NCBI GenBank assembly: GCA_013365365.1
Contig: JABVXU010000467.1
Span: forward strand, 1 to 41,870
Direction: 5' to 3'
Origin: Cruorifilaria tuberocauda
Lineage: Eukaryota; Nematoda; Chromadorea; Rhabditida; Onchocercidae
Length of the DNA: 41,870 bases
Below, piece by piece: positions 24,601 to 35,600 of this stretch. The translations under genes and the position numbers were made by a program. Below the pieces are notes generated by a model that worked only from the letters and a program-made list of their open reading frames with translations, was not told the DNA's origin and searched no databases. Numbering within the stretch: position 1 is the first letter of the stretch; every line of letters starts with the position of its first letter.

Positions 24601-25598
24601 ATCGGTTGAACATTTTAACGTATGGCAATATTTGTCTAAAAAACTTCCCATTTAACTCTGATTTAAATTAAGTTGTTAATTAACCATTCTTTGAATGATT
24701 ACTGAAATTTGATATGAAAATTTATCTTTATCACAAAAAGGATGCTTGCTATCAGCACAACATATGATACATTTCGTTGATCAGTTTGATGGTAAATTCC
24801 AAAAGATATTTTACTCTTCGATAGAATAAAAAAAGAGTAGTGTAATAAAAAAATACTTGTGGTCTAATTAGTGGAATAATTAAACCAAATCTTTCAAATG
24901 CAACTGATATTTTAGGTAGTGAAGGTAATGAATTGTTATCAAGTAGTGAATCATTATCACTATCTCGCTTATCACTGAGATTACTTATTTTGTTATTGTT
25001 AATAAATAAACATAATGCTTAATATTTTTAATCTTAATATACGGTAATAATTTTTGCATTGGATAAAAGCACTGATGAATAAATTATAACTGATAGATCA
25101 ACTAACAGCTAAGTAAATTGGCAATTCTTTCATTCAGTAAAAATAATGAAATTTACAAGGAATAAAAGTAAAATATTAATTTTTTAAGGAAAGAAAATCA
25201 TAAATAATTTTTTTTTAATCGATATTTCAACGGTTATTTATTTCAATCAAAATTATATGAAAATTTTTCAAGCAATATAGTAATAATGAACAAATAATTT
25301 CAATTCAATTTAATTTATAAGTTCAATCTGTCGAGTAATATTATTAATAACTTTTCAATTTATCGAGTAATATTACTTAATGGTATCATTTGATTAAAAG
25401 TATTACTGATAAACAAGAGAAAGATGAAAGAAGAAATGGAAATGATGGAATAATTAGTCTTAGCTTACTTCTATCAAATTGATGTGGATAGTATATAGTC
25501 CATATTTTAGCAGCATTAGGCGTAATTTCATCCTCCGCAAAAATATTAGTATTGTAAGAGAGCAGATGGAGGAACAGGAGGAAGCCGGAGGAATACAT
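15630..25598 (-). CDS. test-1: Testican / SPOCK / Cow-type extracellular calcium-binding protein
   Basis: Nine exons: 25598-25469, 24635-24539, 24021-23967, 23828-23735, 22989-22888, 16725-16579, 16400-16272, 15961-15818, 15679-15630. Every phase matches, giving 315 aa. Order: signal-peptide-like N-terminus (about 1-22); four-cysteine module KYCHTLKCSTDELC (46-58) to C67; a Lys/His-rich linker (95-125, HKHKHFPRHYKHIE); a SPARC-type EC domain starting C127 with VGGRLLQWFSDM and CRKDVAWMFQQWD; EF-hand 1 (D177-E188); EF-hand 2 (D209-E222); a thyroglobulin type-1 domain with six cysteines (C239, C258, C269, C274, C276, C296; CWCV at 274-277); and an acidic tail ending EELVAEL. Family members are secreted matrix proteins that affect proteolysis and Wnt or growth-factor spread. 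No Kazal module is seen. A possible glycosaminoglycan site is ASGEL in exon 3 (FASGELID). Intron 5 spans 6.2 kb and contains a gene on the other strand. The symbol follows the C. elegans testican gene name. Confidence 0.92.
18378..18396. repeat. CT-dinucleotide microsatellite
   Basis: About nine CT units follow an already pyrimidine-rich stretch (about 18320-18400) inside testican intron 5. A second, similar CT tract lies about 330 bp downstream. Confidence 0.9.
18692..18724. repeat. CT-rich microsatellite
   Basis: A pyrimidine tract ending in about nine CT units lies in testican intron 5. Read on the transcribed (minus) strand of testican it is a GA tract. Confidence 0.9.
19041..19114. repeat. 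Perfect 21-bp inverted repeat (hairpin)
   Basis: The arm 19041-19061 (AAACGGATGAAAAGTGCAAT plus one A) has its exact reverse complement at 19094-19114. The loop is 32 bp. Weaker pairing continues outward for about 15 bp on each side (GAAATATT against TTTTTCGAAAT). In AT-rich intronic sequence a perfect 21-bp arm with mixed bases is unlikely by chance. It could be a MITE remnant or a transcribed hairpin. Confidence 0.85.
20088..22856 (+). CDS. Small single-pass membrane protein with C-terminal PPPPY motif, nested in testican
   Basis: Three exons: 20088-20239, 22457-22547, 22830-22856. Phases match (AG+G restores R51) and give 89 aa. The N-terminal 25 residues are polar, followed by a hydrophobic segment at about 27-55 (LLYSLCNGIFATVAFLFFLY), a short charged region (SMREKEIEEG), then NDPPPPYQ, and a last exon adding EVVDGIRY. 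PPxY motifs bind WW domains, typically of Nedd4-family ubiquitin ligases, so an adaptor-like role on the cytoplasmic side is possible; this is inference. No family is recognised. The gene lies wholly inside testican intron 5 on the opposite strand, with its stop only 31 bp from testican exon 5. The junction of exons 1 and 2 is well supported; the last exon is less certain, since reading through the second donor gives another short tail. Confidence 0.6.
20715..20786. repeat. 30-bp tandem repeat, 2.4 copies
   Basis: A 30-bp unit beginning ATTACTTATCATCAG occurs at 20715-20744 and 20745-20774, with a partial third copy to 20786. It lies in the first intron of the nested membrane-protein gene. 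Confidence 0.9.
21475..21497. repeat. AATT tetranucleotide microsatellite
   Basis: About five AATT units lie in the intron of the nested gene. A similar run occurs at about 23887-23908 in testican intron 4. Confidence 0.85.
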
Positions 25599-27788
25599 TG
25601 TATACAGCTGGAACTGAGCCGATCAGCACAATCATCGATCAACACTAGCATCGATCACTCCTAGCAACATTACTTTAAACCTCCTCCTCACTCTTCATCT
25701 TCCAAAAGACAAATTGAACTTTGTTAGCATACACACCTGCTTATTCAATCATATTCAAAGTTTAGCTTTTAATTTTTAACTCATTCGAACACATTCATAA
25801 CTTATAGTCTTCAAAGATTAATTTCAGTATCTGGAATAAATAATTGTTGGATAAGATCAGCTCACTGCAAATAATAATTAGTAATACTTATGAATATTAT
25901 GGGCATACAGTTCTTGTGTAAAAATCAAATTATTTGAGATATAGCAAAATAAAACTTTCAATTTTCTTACTTATGTTACTCAATTTTTGTATAAATTTTG
26001 ATAATAATCAGAATGATTCTGAATCCAACTCAATCAGTCCATAATGTTATATCAATTTCTGTTGGCTTATTGCAAACTTCAATCAATATTGCTATTGATT
26101 CCATTCGAGATATTCTTTTGCCTTTAATTGAAATAATTTCTTCGAATACCACAGCTTCTCATATGTATAGCTACAGAGTAAGTCATATTTAATACAAGTA
26201 TGTGAAGTTGTAAATTCTCTGAAGGATAAATCACAAATCGAAGTACTTTTGCTGTATTCATTGATCATTCCTCTATTCTATTAGCTAATTCCACCTACTT
26301 TGAATATAGTTTGATCACAGGTAATATCTTTTTTCCTGTAAGCTTCAAATGAAAATTTGAATTGGATCGTAAATGGAAGAAATCCTAATGATCATATTGC
26401 CGATACTATAAATTGTAAAATTGTTCTTTTTATTCGATCGTCTTCCTTCTATGATTTTAAAATGATTTGATGATTATTGTTTTTGAATTGAAATCAATAA
26501 TTTTCTTGAATTGTTTCAGTTTCGAGAGTTCGTTGTATTTGAAAGAAAATCTCTTACATTCATCACGGCTTTTCAAAGATAGCTTTCACCTCCACATAAT
26601 TTCTCAAATATTTTTTAACCTCCTTTTTTTGCTAATTCTTAAATTCTTTTCACTGACATAAAGTTTTTCCTCATTTCTGATGCAATTTTGCTTTCATGGT
26701 TTTCCAAGTGGTAGTTAACGATTGCTGATAGTAAAAACAGAATGATAGGAACAGTTGAGTAGCATTTGTCCTGTTCAATTTGTTAAAAGATGAAGTTTGA
26801 AGTATTTCATAACTTCATGAATGGAACAGAGCTGACAGTATGCAAGATTGTTTACTGACTGATCCTGATCTCATAAATTATAAAATTATTAATACAAAAC
26901 GTCATTTTTCTATCCAACTAATGCATCAAAGATTAATGAATTAATAATTATGGGATCACTGGATATACAAGAACCAGTTATTGCGGATTCCGATAAATTT
27001 AAAGTTTGATTCAGTAATAAATCACAAAAGTTACAATTTACGTAGTTAAACTAAATTCATCTCAGTTAATAAATTACTTAATCTTGTCTGTTCAACAAAT
27101 TTTCTTAGCTAAGTACTACTATAAATCTTTTAATTGACAAATTTCTCGAAAGTTTGTAATATAAATATCTGCTCAAGAAATTTTCGGGTTTCCCAATACT
27201 ACATGCTTCCTATGACATTTGATAATTAAAAGGCTATGGCTTAACTCTTAATTTCCATTGCATAACCATCATAGTTTCATCAAGCATAACACAGATGAAT
27301 CTTCAAATCATTAATTACTCCTGTTCCATCGTCACATTATTTTTCCGTATAATGGCGCATATCACGTTTAGTACGGAAAATCAAAGCTCTAAACTTCAAA
27401 TTCCATCGAATAATATGTGGATGTGCACTTGTGCCTATATATAAGTCAGTTAAGGCGCATATATATTTCATTAATCCATATTCCAGTTAATATATTAAAC
27501 TTTCGCATAATTAAGCAGATGAAAAGGATAAACCAACAATTATAGGGCGAATTAATTTTCATATATCAATTGAGCTATATCCAATTTTAAAGGGAATGTC
27601 CGCATAAATTTAATCCTGTGAAATTTAAAATGAATATTCAATGAAATAGAAAAAAAAAAGTAAAATTTCAATACATACAACAAATCTGAACAAATTTCTT
27701 CAAGTCAACTATAACAAACAGGACGTTTTCCTAGTATTTTCCAATTATTATTATAAATTATAAAGACGGCGAATCAACAAACGCAAAT
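25599..27788. other. Intergenic region between testican and the LLPH homologue
   Basis: This holds the testican promoter side (right of 25598) and the 3' flank of the LLPH gene (left of 27789). A plus-strand frame at 26013-26180, starting MILNPTQSVHNV, ends at a good GTAAGT donor. It could be an exon of an unrecognised short gene, with candidate acceptors near 26285 and 26518 that each lead to a quick stop. I could not choose between these models and do not call a gene. Confidence 0.45.
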
Positions 27789-29113
27789 TCAGCGAATTCT
27801 TCGCACTTTCCTTTTTTTCGAATTTTCTTTAATTTTTTGTTGGCGCTTCTTCTTTTTTATCTTTCGTTGGCTTAGCCACACCGGATATGAACCATCTGGT
27901 TTCTTCATCGTTTTCAAATTCAAACTTCCACTATTAGTTTCCGGCTAAAATTCCGAAAAACATTATTTCATCTTACTTTACACCGACAAATATAGAAAAG
28001 ATAAAGTAATAATCTTCATATCCTCTCTTGCTTTTTGATTTGATTTTAAAGAACGAGTAATAAATACAGAAATACTCGGTTACAGATCAAAAAACTCGAA
28101 TACTTCAGCATATTAACTTCTGCCCGCAAATAAGCATAGAAAAAATCATTTCCATCAATCATGAAACTGTCGTCTTAATTAAAACTTTTCCACTCATACA
28201 AAATCGAATTAATCTTTTCATGTACTTGGTGTCCATCACGATCCCCACAGAACTATTCGATCAATACGTAATTACAAAACGAATCTTTAATGTATTTTTA
28301 TGTAAGCTAAATTCTTGATAATCTTTTTTCCCTCAACATCAAGAATGCTCAATAGGACTGTTCCTTTTCTTGTAAAATAAGAAGATACCAAACACTTTTT
28401 TTCTGAAATTCCAATGAATTTTGCGTGCCGAAACATAATTTACCTTTGCAAATTGAACATTAGGATGATCCGCCAAGTCTGCAATAAATGGTAATTGAAA
28501 GGTAATTAAATTGAATGAAATGAATAATCCAAACTAACGTTCCACCAAACTATTGATCTTCCGACACAAACTCAAACTAAAGTAATACAACATTAAAAAT
28601 AAAAAAACGAATGGATTCAGACCTAGATTTTATCAAATTTTATCTCGAAAAGCCTCAGTTTACCGCAGTATCACTTAATTTAAATAAAACTTACGGCAAT
28701 TGTTTATATAAAGTTATTCATACGTTCATATCTTGCTCTAACTTTTTAACATTTATGTACATTTATCCCGAAATTCTTAGTTATAGCTCAGACCACACCA
28801 AGCTATTTCAGGTTAAACTGCATTAAGCTACTTGTCTTCAGTATCCAACATTTATTTTTACTATTTTTAACAAATATGAATTCAATCACGTCTCAACTTT
28901 TTCATATCTACTTATAATAGTTCAAAGGATCCTTAAAAGGGCAACAATTCATAAATGGAAAAAGGTACCAGAATTATCAATTTCCACCTTCATTTTACTA
29001 GAGTTAAGATTTGAAACAACTGCCTGCAAACTCTTCATTAAGCGTGGAGCCAATCGTTGACGTTTAATAGCACGTACTCGTCGTTTTGATTTTGATCGAA
29101 TACTCTTTGCCAT
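27789..29113 (-). CDS. LLPH / learning-associated protein homologue, nucleolar basic protein
   Basis: Three exons: 29113-28969, 28478-28444, 27944-27789. They encode 111 aa (human LLPH is about 129). The N-terminus MAKSIRSKSKRRVRAIKR is the family signature (human begins MAKSLRSKWKRKMRAEKR). The C-terminal exon has the second conserved block, DGSYPVWLSQRKIKKKKRQQ, matching the QYPIWMNQRQRKRLKAKR region. The middle, acidic in vertebrates, is shorter. The protein is extremely basic at both ends. LLPH proteins are nucleolar, linked to ribosome and chromosome association, and in vertebrates to neuronal growth. Phases match at both junctions (G+AC gives D). An acceptor-like TTATTTACAG lies 15 nt before the ATG (exon edge at 29128), fitting either spliced-leader trans-splicing or a 5' UTR intron. 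Confidence 0.88.
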
Positions 29114-29128
29114 TTCACTTATATTTAC

Positions 29129-30209
29129 CTGTAAATAATAATTGTATGAAAATAAAATTTGATAAACAATAATTCAGCCATACGACAACTTCAATATTAA
29201 ATCCGCACGGAAAATTCTGCTGAGCAGCATCTCTAATTACTCGTAATTTTGAATGTGTAAAATATAAAGTAATGCAACATGATTCCGGAATCCCGTTCAT
29301 AATAATGTAAGCCATAGTTATCCATTTCAACAAGTTACACCCTACCCAGTAATACTACCATCACATTCCGATGAAAATCTCCGGAAAACCGGAATCCATC
29401 CACTCCAACGATGCAAGTACTTTTGGAAGCAATTTTTCCAGGCTTCTTTTAATGGTTCGATATTAAATAGAATGTTTGAGACAGTTAGAATAGAAAGGTT
29501 TCGTTGTATTCGTTAGAGAGTGTCATACAGTTAGATGAATAGCGAAATGGTTCCACATTGCAAGTCCATCGAACGTCGACCAGCTGATAACGAAGTTTCT
29601 ACTTTTCAGGAGAGTGCGATCGTACGTGATTTTAGCGTTTTCGGAAATTTTAATTGGGATTTTCATCTGGAATTTTTATTATTCTGAAATTCGAATTAAG
29701 TATTTACTATAATTTAAAGTGAAGTTTACACTTTACTTTCCGTTCATTAGTACATTGTCCATAGAATTAAGTCGGTGATCGGACTATGTTAATTGCAAAA
29801 TTCTTAGCAAATTTTTCTTCGTTAGTTTATTGTACCAATGATCGGACTAATTTTTCGCTGCAAGATTGATCAAATAAATTACCAACCTTTTAGCTGGGGT
29901 ATTTTATTTAATGCATATGATAGATCAGATCAGGTACCGTAATATTCTCTCATTGCTTGGTGTAATTTTAGGATGAAAACATTTGAGATTATTTGGTGCT
30001 AAAGAACAAATTTGTAATAAGGATATCATGATGGATATAAATACCTATCAGTCGTGTTATAAGAATTTAGTTGATTGCACCCAATACCTATCTCTTCTAC
30101 TCTTATTTGATTCAAATGAAACACCTGTGCATGATTCATGCTGCTATATGAAACTGATAGATATCAATGTATCTTTTGCTTTTGATCTAACTGTACCATG
30201 TTCACAGAA
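29129..30209. other. Intergenic region upstream of LLPH with unassigned open frames
   Basis: The minus strand has a 72-codon frame (29333-29115) containing LRVIRDAAQQNFPCGFNIEV, and a further coding-like piece near 29455-29350 on the same strand. Both may belong to an unrecognised gene or be 5' leader of LLPH, but no phase-consistent model was found. On plus, a frame starting at 29550 (MVPHCKSIERRPADNEVS) ends at a GTACGT donor at 29625; see the findings. A 76-codon plus frame at 29983-30213 has no splice support and is treated as chance. Confidence 0.4.
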
Positions 30210-31044
30210 TTAAAAATCGTATTTGAAGAGATTAATAAAAATATACTGTGCTTCATTTTCCTCAGATCGTAACATCTTATGGAGTTTGTTTAGATTAATC
30301 TCTCTTTGATTACCTTCTGAAACTAACATGAGTGCTTTTATGTCGATGAAGCGTTTCCGTTCTTTCCAATCATCTAATATTTAATCAGCAGGAAAAAAAG
30401 AAGTGATTATCGTAACCCCATAATTTTACATACACTTTATTCCATTTCTGAAAGATAATTTATCAAGCACGAGAAAGATAGATGAAGTTATTATTACGGT
30501 TATTTCTATTCCTTGCGCAAAACATTAAGAACCTTAAAAAATCTATGTTCTCTGCACTGATCTTTTTTGCATCACTTATATTTAAAGGGATTTTTTGATT
30601 ACCATGAGCAATTAATCTCATTATCATCTCATATTTTTTCATATGATGTATAAGTGGAAGTTGATAATGAAGGCTCGGTTGAAACAGGCGATCGTAAAGC
30701 ATTAAATCTTTTTTCCCCTTAGCCATTTTAAGTGAAAGTAGACAAAATGATGCAAACATTACTGAAGATGGAATTATCGTTGAACTACAGTTAGTAATGA
30801 AGTAAATGTTATGCACTCTTCGCAAAAGAGCAATTTTTGTCAAAATCATATTTTCATAAATTTTTCGCCAAAGGAAAATAAATAATTCTTTCATAACAGA
30901 CTTAACATATTCTGGGTGCTGTACTAGAATGTAGGATGGATAGCCAAGTACATGAATGCGTTTTAATAATGCATGGATCACAGTTAATGAAATAAGATTT
31001 AGTGTGTATTCAGTCATATTTTCTGTATCTGCTGCTAGTAGCAT
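30210..31044 (-). CDS. Cyclin-fold protein, possible CNTD1/COSA-1 homologue (N-terminus unresolved)
   Basis: Two exons join in phase: 31044-30498 and 30373-30210 (C+AT gives H), encoding 236 aa from the first ATG. The 5' exon is open for 193 codons, by far the longest frame in the window. Without splicing, it would end in a low-complexity N-rich tail at 30463. Hydrophobic helices recur in a cyclin-box-like pattern. The segment with VIHALLKRIHVLGYP, then FLWRKIYENM, then IIPSSVMFASFCLLSL resembles, in order and spacing, the C-terminal half of human CNTD1 (ETLLEVLGYN, EPIYESLL, LLAVGIIAASAF). CNTD1 and its worm counterpart COSA-1 mark and promote meiotic crossovers. The N-terminal cyclin half is missing from this model. 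A candidate upstream exon at 31209-31097 has good splice sites but does not fit in phase directly, so a small exon may be missing. Gene reality is fairly firm; the family is tentative. Confidence 0.6.
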
Positions 31045-31209
31045 GAATGATTTGATGTGTCATAGATATCTTTCTTCCGAATGAATAAATACTTACTCTT
31101 TAATTAAAAGTTCTAAACTATTAAAATTAGAAAGGAGAAATATATCCCAATTTCCGGTCATGTTATTATCATTTCGCAAAAAAGGAAAATGATGAACATT
31201 TATTATGAT

Positions 31210-32628
31210 CTAAATAAGAAGGCAGAGAAAATGAACTATGTTTTTAAATTTTCCTTTTACTCAGTTCCTAAGATGAGAAAACGGAAAAGTTAAAACAGAG
31301 ATTATGCAAATGTAATTGGAAGAAGAGAGTGTTCTTATTCTCAAGTTGGGGTTTTTTTTGATAAATGGGTATTGAGACTTACTTTTCTGGGTTTAAAGCT
31401 TTTGATGAAATGATGCTTATATTATTTGGCACTAAGTTTTTTGAAACATTTCAATCAAATTAGCTTATAACTGCTAGGTTATGGTTTCGGTTGATTTGGT
31501 TTCAATACCTAAAGCAGATAATATGATTAAATGTTTAATTTAATTTCATTTTTCATTATCGGTGATTTGTGCACTTATACATATGTGTGTTGTCAAAAAT
31601 TTTATTTGGCACTTTTTTTTCCATTCATATTTCTTTTTCAGTCACGCTTGCGTTCGGCGGTTCTTCGATCAAATTTAATTTCAAATTATTTAAATTTGAA
31701 ACATGCTGATTTGAATTTAAAGACAATAGCGTCGAAAGAATTTTATCTCATTTCCATTTAGATTTGCTTGAATATTAGTAAACATATTTTCAATCATTTT
31801 TTTATTCTCTTTTTTTAATGTTACGAGTATTTTCTATCTACAGGTATTATTAATGAAATAAACTGAAGATAAGCTGTAGCTCACTGGCTTCAGATTATCG
31901 ATCTAGTTGAACCTAGCATGCTTTTCCCAGCACTTTTTTCATAGCAGGCCCACATTTGCCAGCTTTTTAGTTATTGGTTTTTTTTTATTCTATTTCTTTC
32001 TCACTTCTATTTCAATTTTGAAATTGAAAATGTAAATATGTAAAACCAAAGTATGTTTATTGATGATGTGACTTGAGTTAATGTATTTTTGTTCCTTCCT
32101 GGGAACCGGTCGAGTGGGAATTTCATTCTTTTCACGTTTAAGGTTGTGAGACGATTCCGTAGGTTAATCTTTCATTTTATAAGTTTCAATTATTAGTTTG
32201 AAGTTTTTTTAAGACTTTGAATCAGAATTTCTCATAGCGAGGATTTATTAAATTTTAAGAGATTGATAATAATCGTAACGGTGAACGGTTATTATAGGAT
32301 CTTCTATCTAATGATTTCTCTTGTTCACTCACTGGTAAAACTGGAAGCTTACAGCTCACAAGCTGGCAAAGTTATTCTCGAGAGTTGTATGAGGGTGTAG
32401 CAATTTATTTTGGCATCAATAATAACATTAACAGCATACTACTGTCAGAAATATTCTGAAACTTCAAAGTAGAACTTGTTTAAATATAGTTCATGGATTG
32501 AAGACTTTTCTTTTGGCTTACTAACTAAACTAATGTGGAATACGAAAGAAATGACCATAGTTTCTCAAATTTCACGTGTATTATTTGCTGTTAATGCTGG
32601 GTAATTTAATGTATTATTGATTTAGGTG
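31210..32628. other. Region between the cyclin-fold gene and the RRBP1-type gene
   Basis: Some of this should be the missing 5' part of the minus-strand cyclin-fold gene and the promoter or 5' UTR of the plus-strand ribosome-receptor gene. A plus-strand stretch after a TTTCTTTTTCAG acceptor (31641 onward) stays open for about 40 codons, starting SRLRSAVLRSN, but connects to nothing convincing. A GC-richer pocket at about 31870-31970 includes CTGAAG and CTTCAG as facing 6-bp arms. Confidence 0.4.
32626..32628 (+). promoter_or_regulatory. Splice acceptor just before the RRBP1-type start codon
   Basis: ATTGATTTAG ends at 32625, three bases before the ATG at 32629. In nematodes an acceptor so close to the start usually marks spliced-leader trans-splicing or a 5' UTR intron. 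No canonical donor is required upstream for the first case. Confidence 0.5.
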
Positions 32629-35600
32629 ATGGATCCGACATCATTCGGATTTGTGGCTGTAATTGCCGTTTTGATCACTATAATTTCGATTATTGTCTTC
32701 AAGATGTACCCGAAAGAAACTGATTTTGAAAAGGTTTATTTTTGCCAACATTCACTCAATTTTTATCCAGTACAGTGATTTATGATTTTATATGGTATTT
32801 TAGTTCGAATCGATTATTTTGCCAAGCTTTGTTTTGCTTAAGGTGAAAAAGCAAGTGTTGAGGATGTAGTCACTTGTAACATATTTATTATCAAGCTCAG
32901 TTCTGTACTGTTTTTTCTCTTGTAGGCTTATGGCGAAACCGCTTTGCGGTTGCTCACTGAGGATCGTGCTAATAAGACAAAAAACACAAAAAACAAGAAT
33001 AAAGGAAAGAATAATGAGAAGAGAAAAGATTTCGGAACGGAAGAAAAACAAAATCGGAGTGAAGTAAGTATTTAATTAGGTAAATTATTTGCTAGTGATT
33101 TATTAGCCATATTTTTAAAATGATTTTATAGAATTTAATGAGTAGAAATTTTTTCTCATTTTCAGAAACCTGCGAATGGTGATTTAGTTTATATTCGATT
33201 ATCGACGAACGGAACTGAAGAAATGAACGGTATGGATGGTGATGAAGCTAATGCGAAGCCGAATCGTAAGAAATCCAAGGGCAAGCAATTAGTGGCTGGT
33301 TTGTTCACTTTTTTACCTTTGTTATGAGAGTTGATGGCATTTATCGAACTAATAATTTAAGTTTTTATTTCTTACGCTTATTTGTTCTTTTGTGGTATTA
33401 TATCATATTGTCACGTAATTCTCATGGAGAAAGCTATCGAACATTTGCCTACTAAATATTGATTACAAACTATTAACTAACATGATTCAGCTAGGATGTT
33501 GAGGCGTGCTTTCCATTAACCTTTTGGAAAACTTTTAAACCTTAAATCAAGAAACATATAGAATCGACGAAGAATGAGACAGTTTCCATTGTCGAAAGTA
33601 TGGGAGATTTATCAAGCCATCGGGATGTTCCTGAGAAGGTAAATGACGAGCCAGTGTCTACTCCAAACGTTCTACCTGATGAAAATAAGCGTATTGATGG
33701 TTGGTTTTTCACATTTAGAAAATTTAAATCTCTTGAAATGTTAGACAGTACCCTATGCCTAAGCATCACACTGTCTCTTCACCATTATTATTTCTTCGAG
33801 TTTGAATTTTTTGACATTTGTCATTATTCACATTTTGAGGAGTAGAAATCATGATATCGACTATGAGTAAATTCTTTCCCGAAAGTTGACTACTGTTTGT
33901 TTCATTTTGGTTAGGATAGGATGACTAGTAGCACCTTCAAAACTGTTTTTTTTTCTTTTTTAGGTTTCCATCAAAAAAAAAAAAATTTAGTTCATAATTG
34001 TAAAATTTTAAGTTGACGAACGAAAAGCGAAGAAAAAGAATCGTGCACGACGAAATGGAGAACATTTGCGTCAAATTTCAAAGGAGGAAGTCAAAGAGGC
34101 AAAAGAAATTATTCCAACCGTAGAAGTCCTACCTCTCGAAAATGAGGAGAAAAAGTTGGAAAAGAAAGGTTAGCAGAAGATTCTCTGTAATGATGCTGCT
34201 AAATTTTAATTGCCAAAAAAGATCAAATGGTGATTCACTATAGGGTATCAAATCCCTGCCACCATCTTTTCCTATGATTTTTTTGATATTAACTTGTAAA
34301 TGAAATAACTTTTTTCAGGAAATTCATTAAAAGATATTAACGCGAACAAATTTCAAGCACGTTTAAATGCTATTGCAGAACTTGAGCCGGAATATGTCAC
34401 GTTCTTCGCGAACTATATTAACAACGTGAATACACAGGTTATCTGGCTAGTATACTCTTTTTTTGTATACATTAGTAGAACGTGTCATTGAAATATAAAG
34501 TAAAATCGTTCAGCTTAACATCAGAAGTGGTTAGCGATGATTTCAAATGACAAAGTTGACTGTATCAATTAGTTACGATTTTGTTATCCAGCTTATTAAT
34601 ATAATTAAATTTGTCTCTCAATATCTTAGATTTCAGAAAGCCAAATTAAATGATGAAATTGCTTTGATGAGAAAAAAAATTGCTGATAAAGATCGTCTCG
34701 TCCTGCAATGTACTGATAAACTTACCGCGGCCGAACGAAAGGATTCAGAAATTGCTATGCTGCAGTAAGTTTAAATGATATTTCTGTTATGTAACTCTCA
34801 TAAGGTATAAAAGGTAATAGTTACCTATCTTGATCCAACTTCTTCATTTACTTTGTGAATAATGATTGATTTTCCATCCAACGAAGATTTGGAAATGTAT
34901 TTATTCTCTTTATTGGTTGTATCTGTTTGTATCTGTCGTAGTAAATGATTGACACTGTTTTTTTGGTTGTTGATTGGAAATGAGAGTATACGTCACAATT
35001 TTTTTTGCTAGGAAAACATTAGCTGAGGAAAAAAGAAAATACAAATTGTTTGAGCAAACAGTATGTACTCAATTGAGCAATAACGCGCAGGAGAAGTCAT
35101 ACTTACAACGAAAATATGACCAGGTACTGCTTTTTATCTCATCAAAGAGTAAACAATATTTTCATTATTCATTATGCTATATACGTTTCAAGATTTCAAA
35201 TAATGTCAGATGAGGAAGAGAAGGATTTAAGATAGTAATGTGATTCGAACAAACTAAAAAATTCGTTATCCATTTGGAAATTTAACTATTAATTGTTCTT
35301 TATCAGTGGCTATTGCATGAATGGAATGGGTTTTTTTAATTACGTTATTCACTTCCTTGCAGTTGCAAGGGGAATTTGCTGCATTGAGGGACGAAATGAA
35401 AAAGGCGCAATCCGTTATTCATTCAACGCCACCACCCGTTGATACCAAACCTTATCAGCAGCAAATTAACCGACTAAAAGCTGTATGTTTAAATTTTTCA
35501 AAATCTCGATTTCAATTCTTTCTGTTTTTTTCGATGCAATTATTAATTGGATTGAACGTGGTATTAACTGATGATTAGAGTAAGTGCCATAATTTGTCTT

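Noticed and set aside
26467..26661. 64-codon hydrophobic plus-strand frame
   Set aside because: T-rich sequence gives hydrophobic frames by chance; no start context, splice sites or family support it.
31880..31945. TAGCTCACTGG resembles a tRNA A-box
   Set aside because: There is no proper B-box or acceptor-stem pairing at the right distance on either strand.
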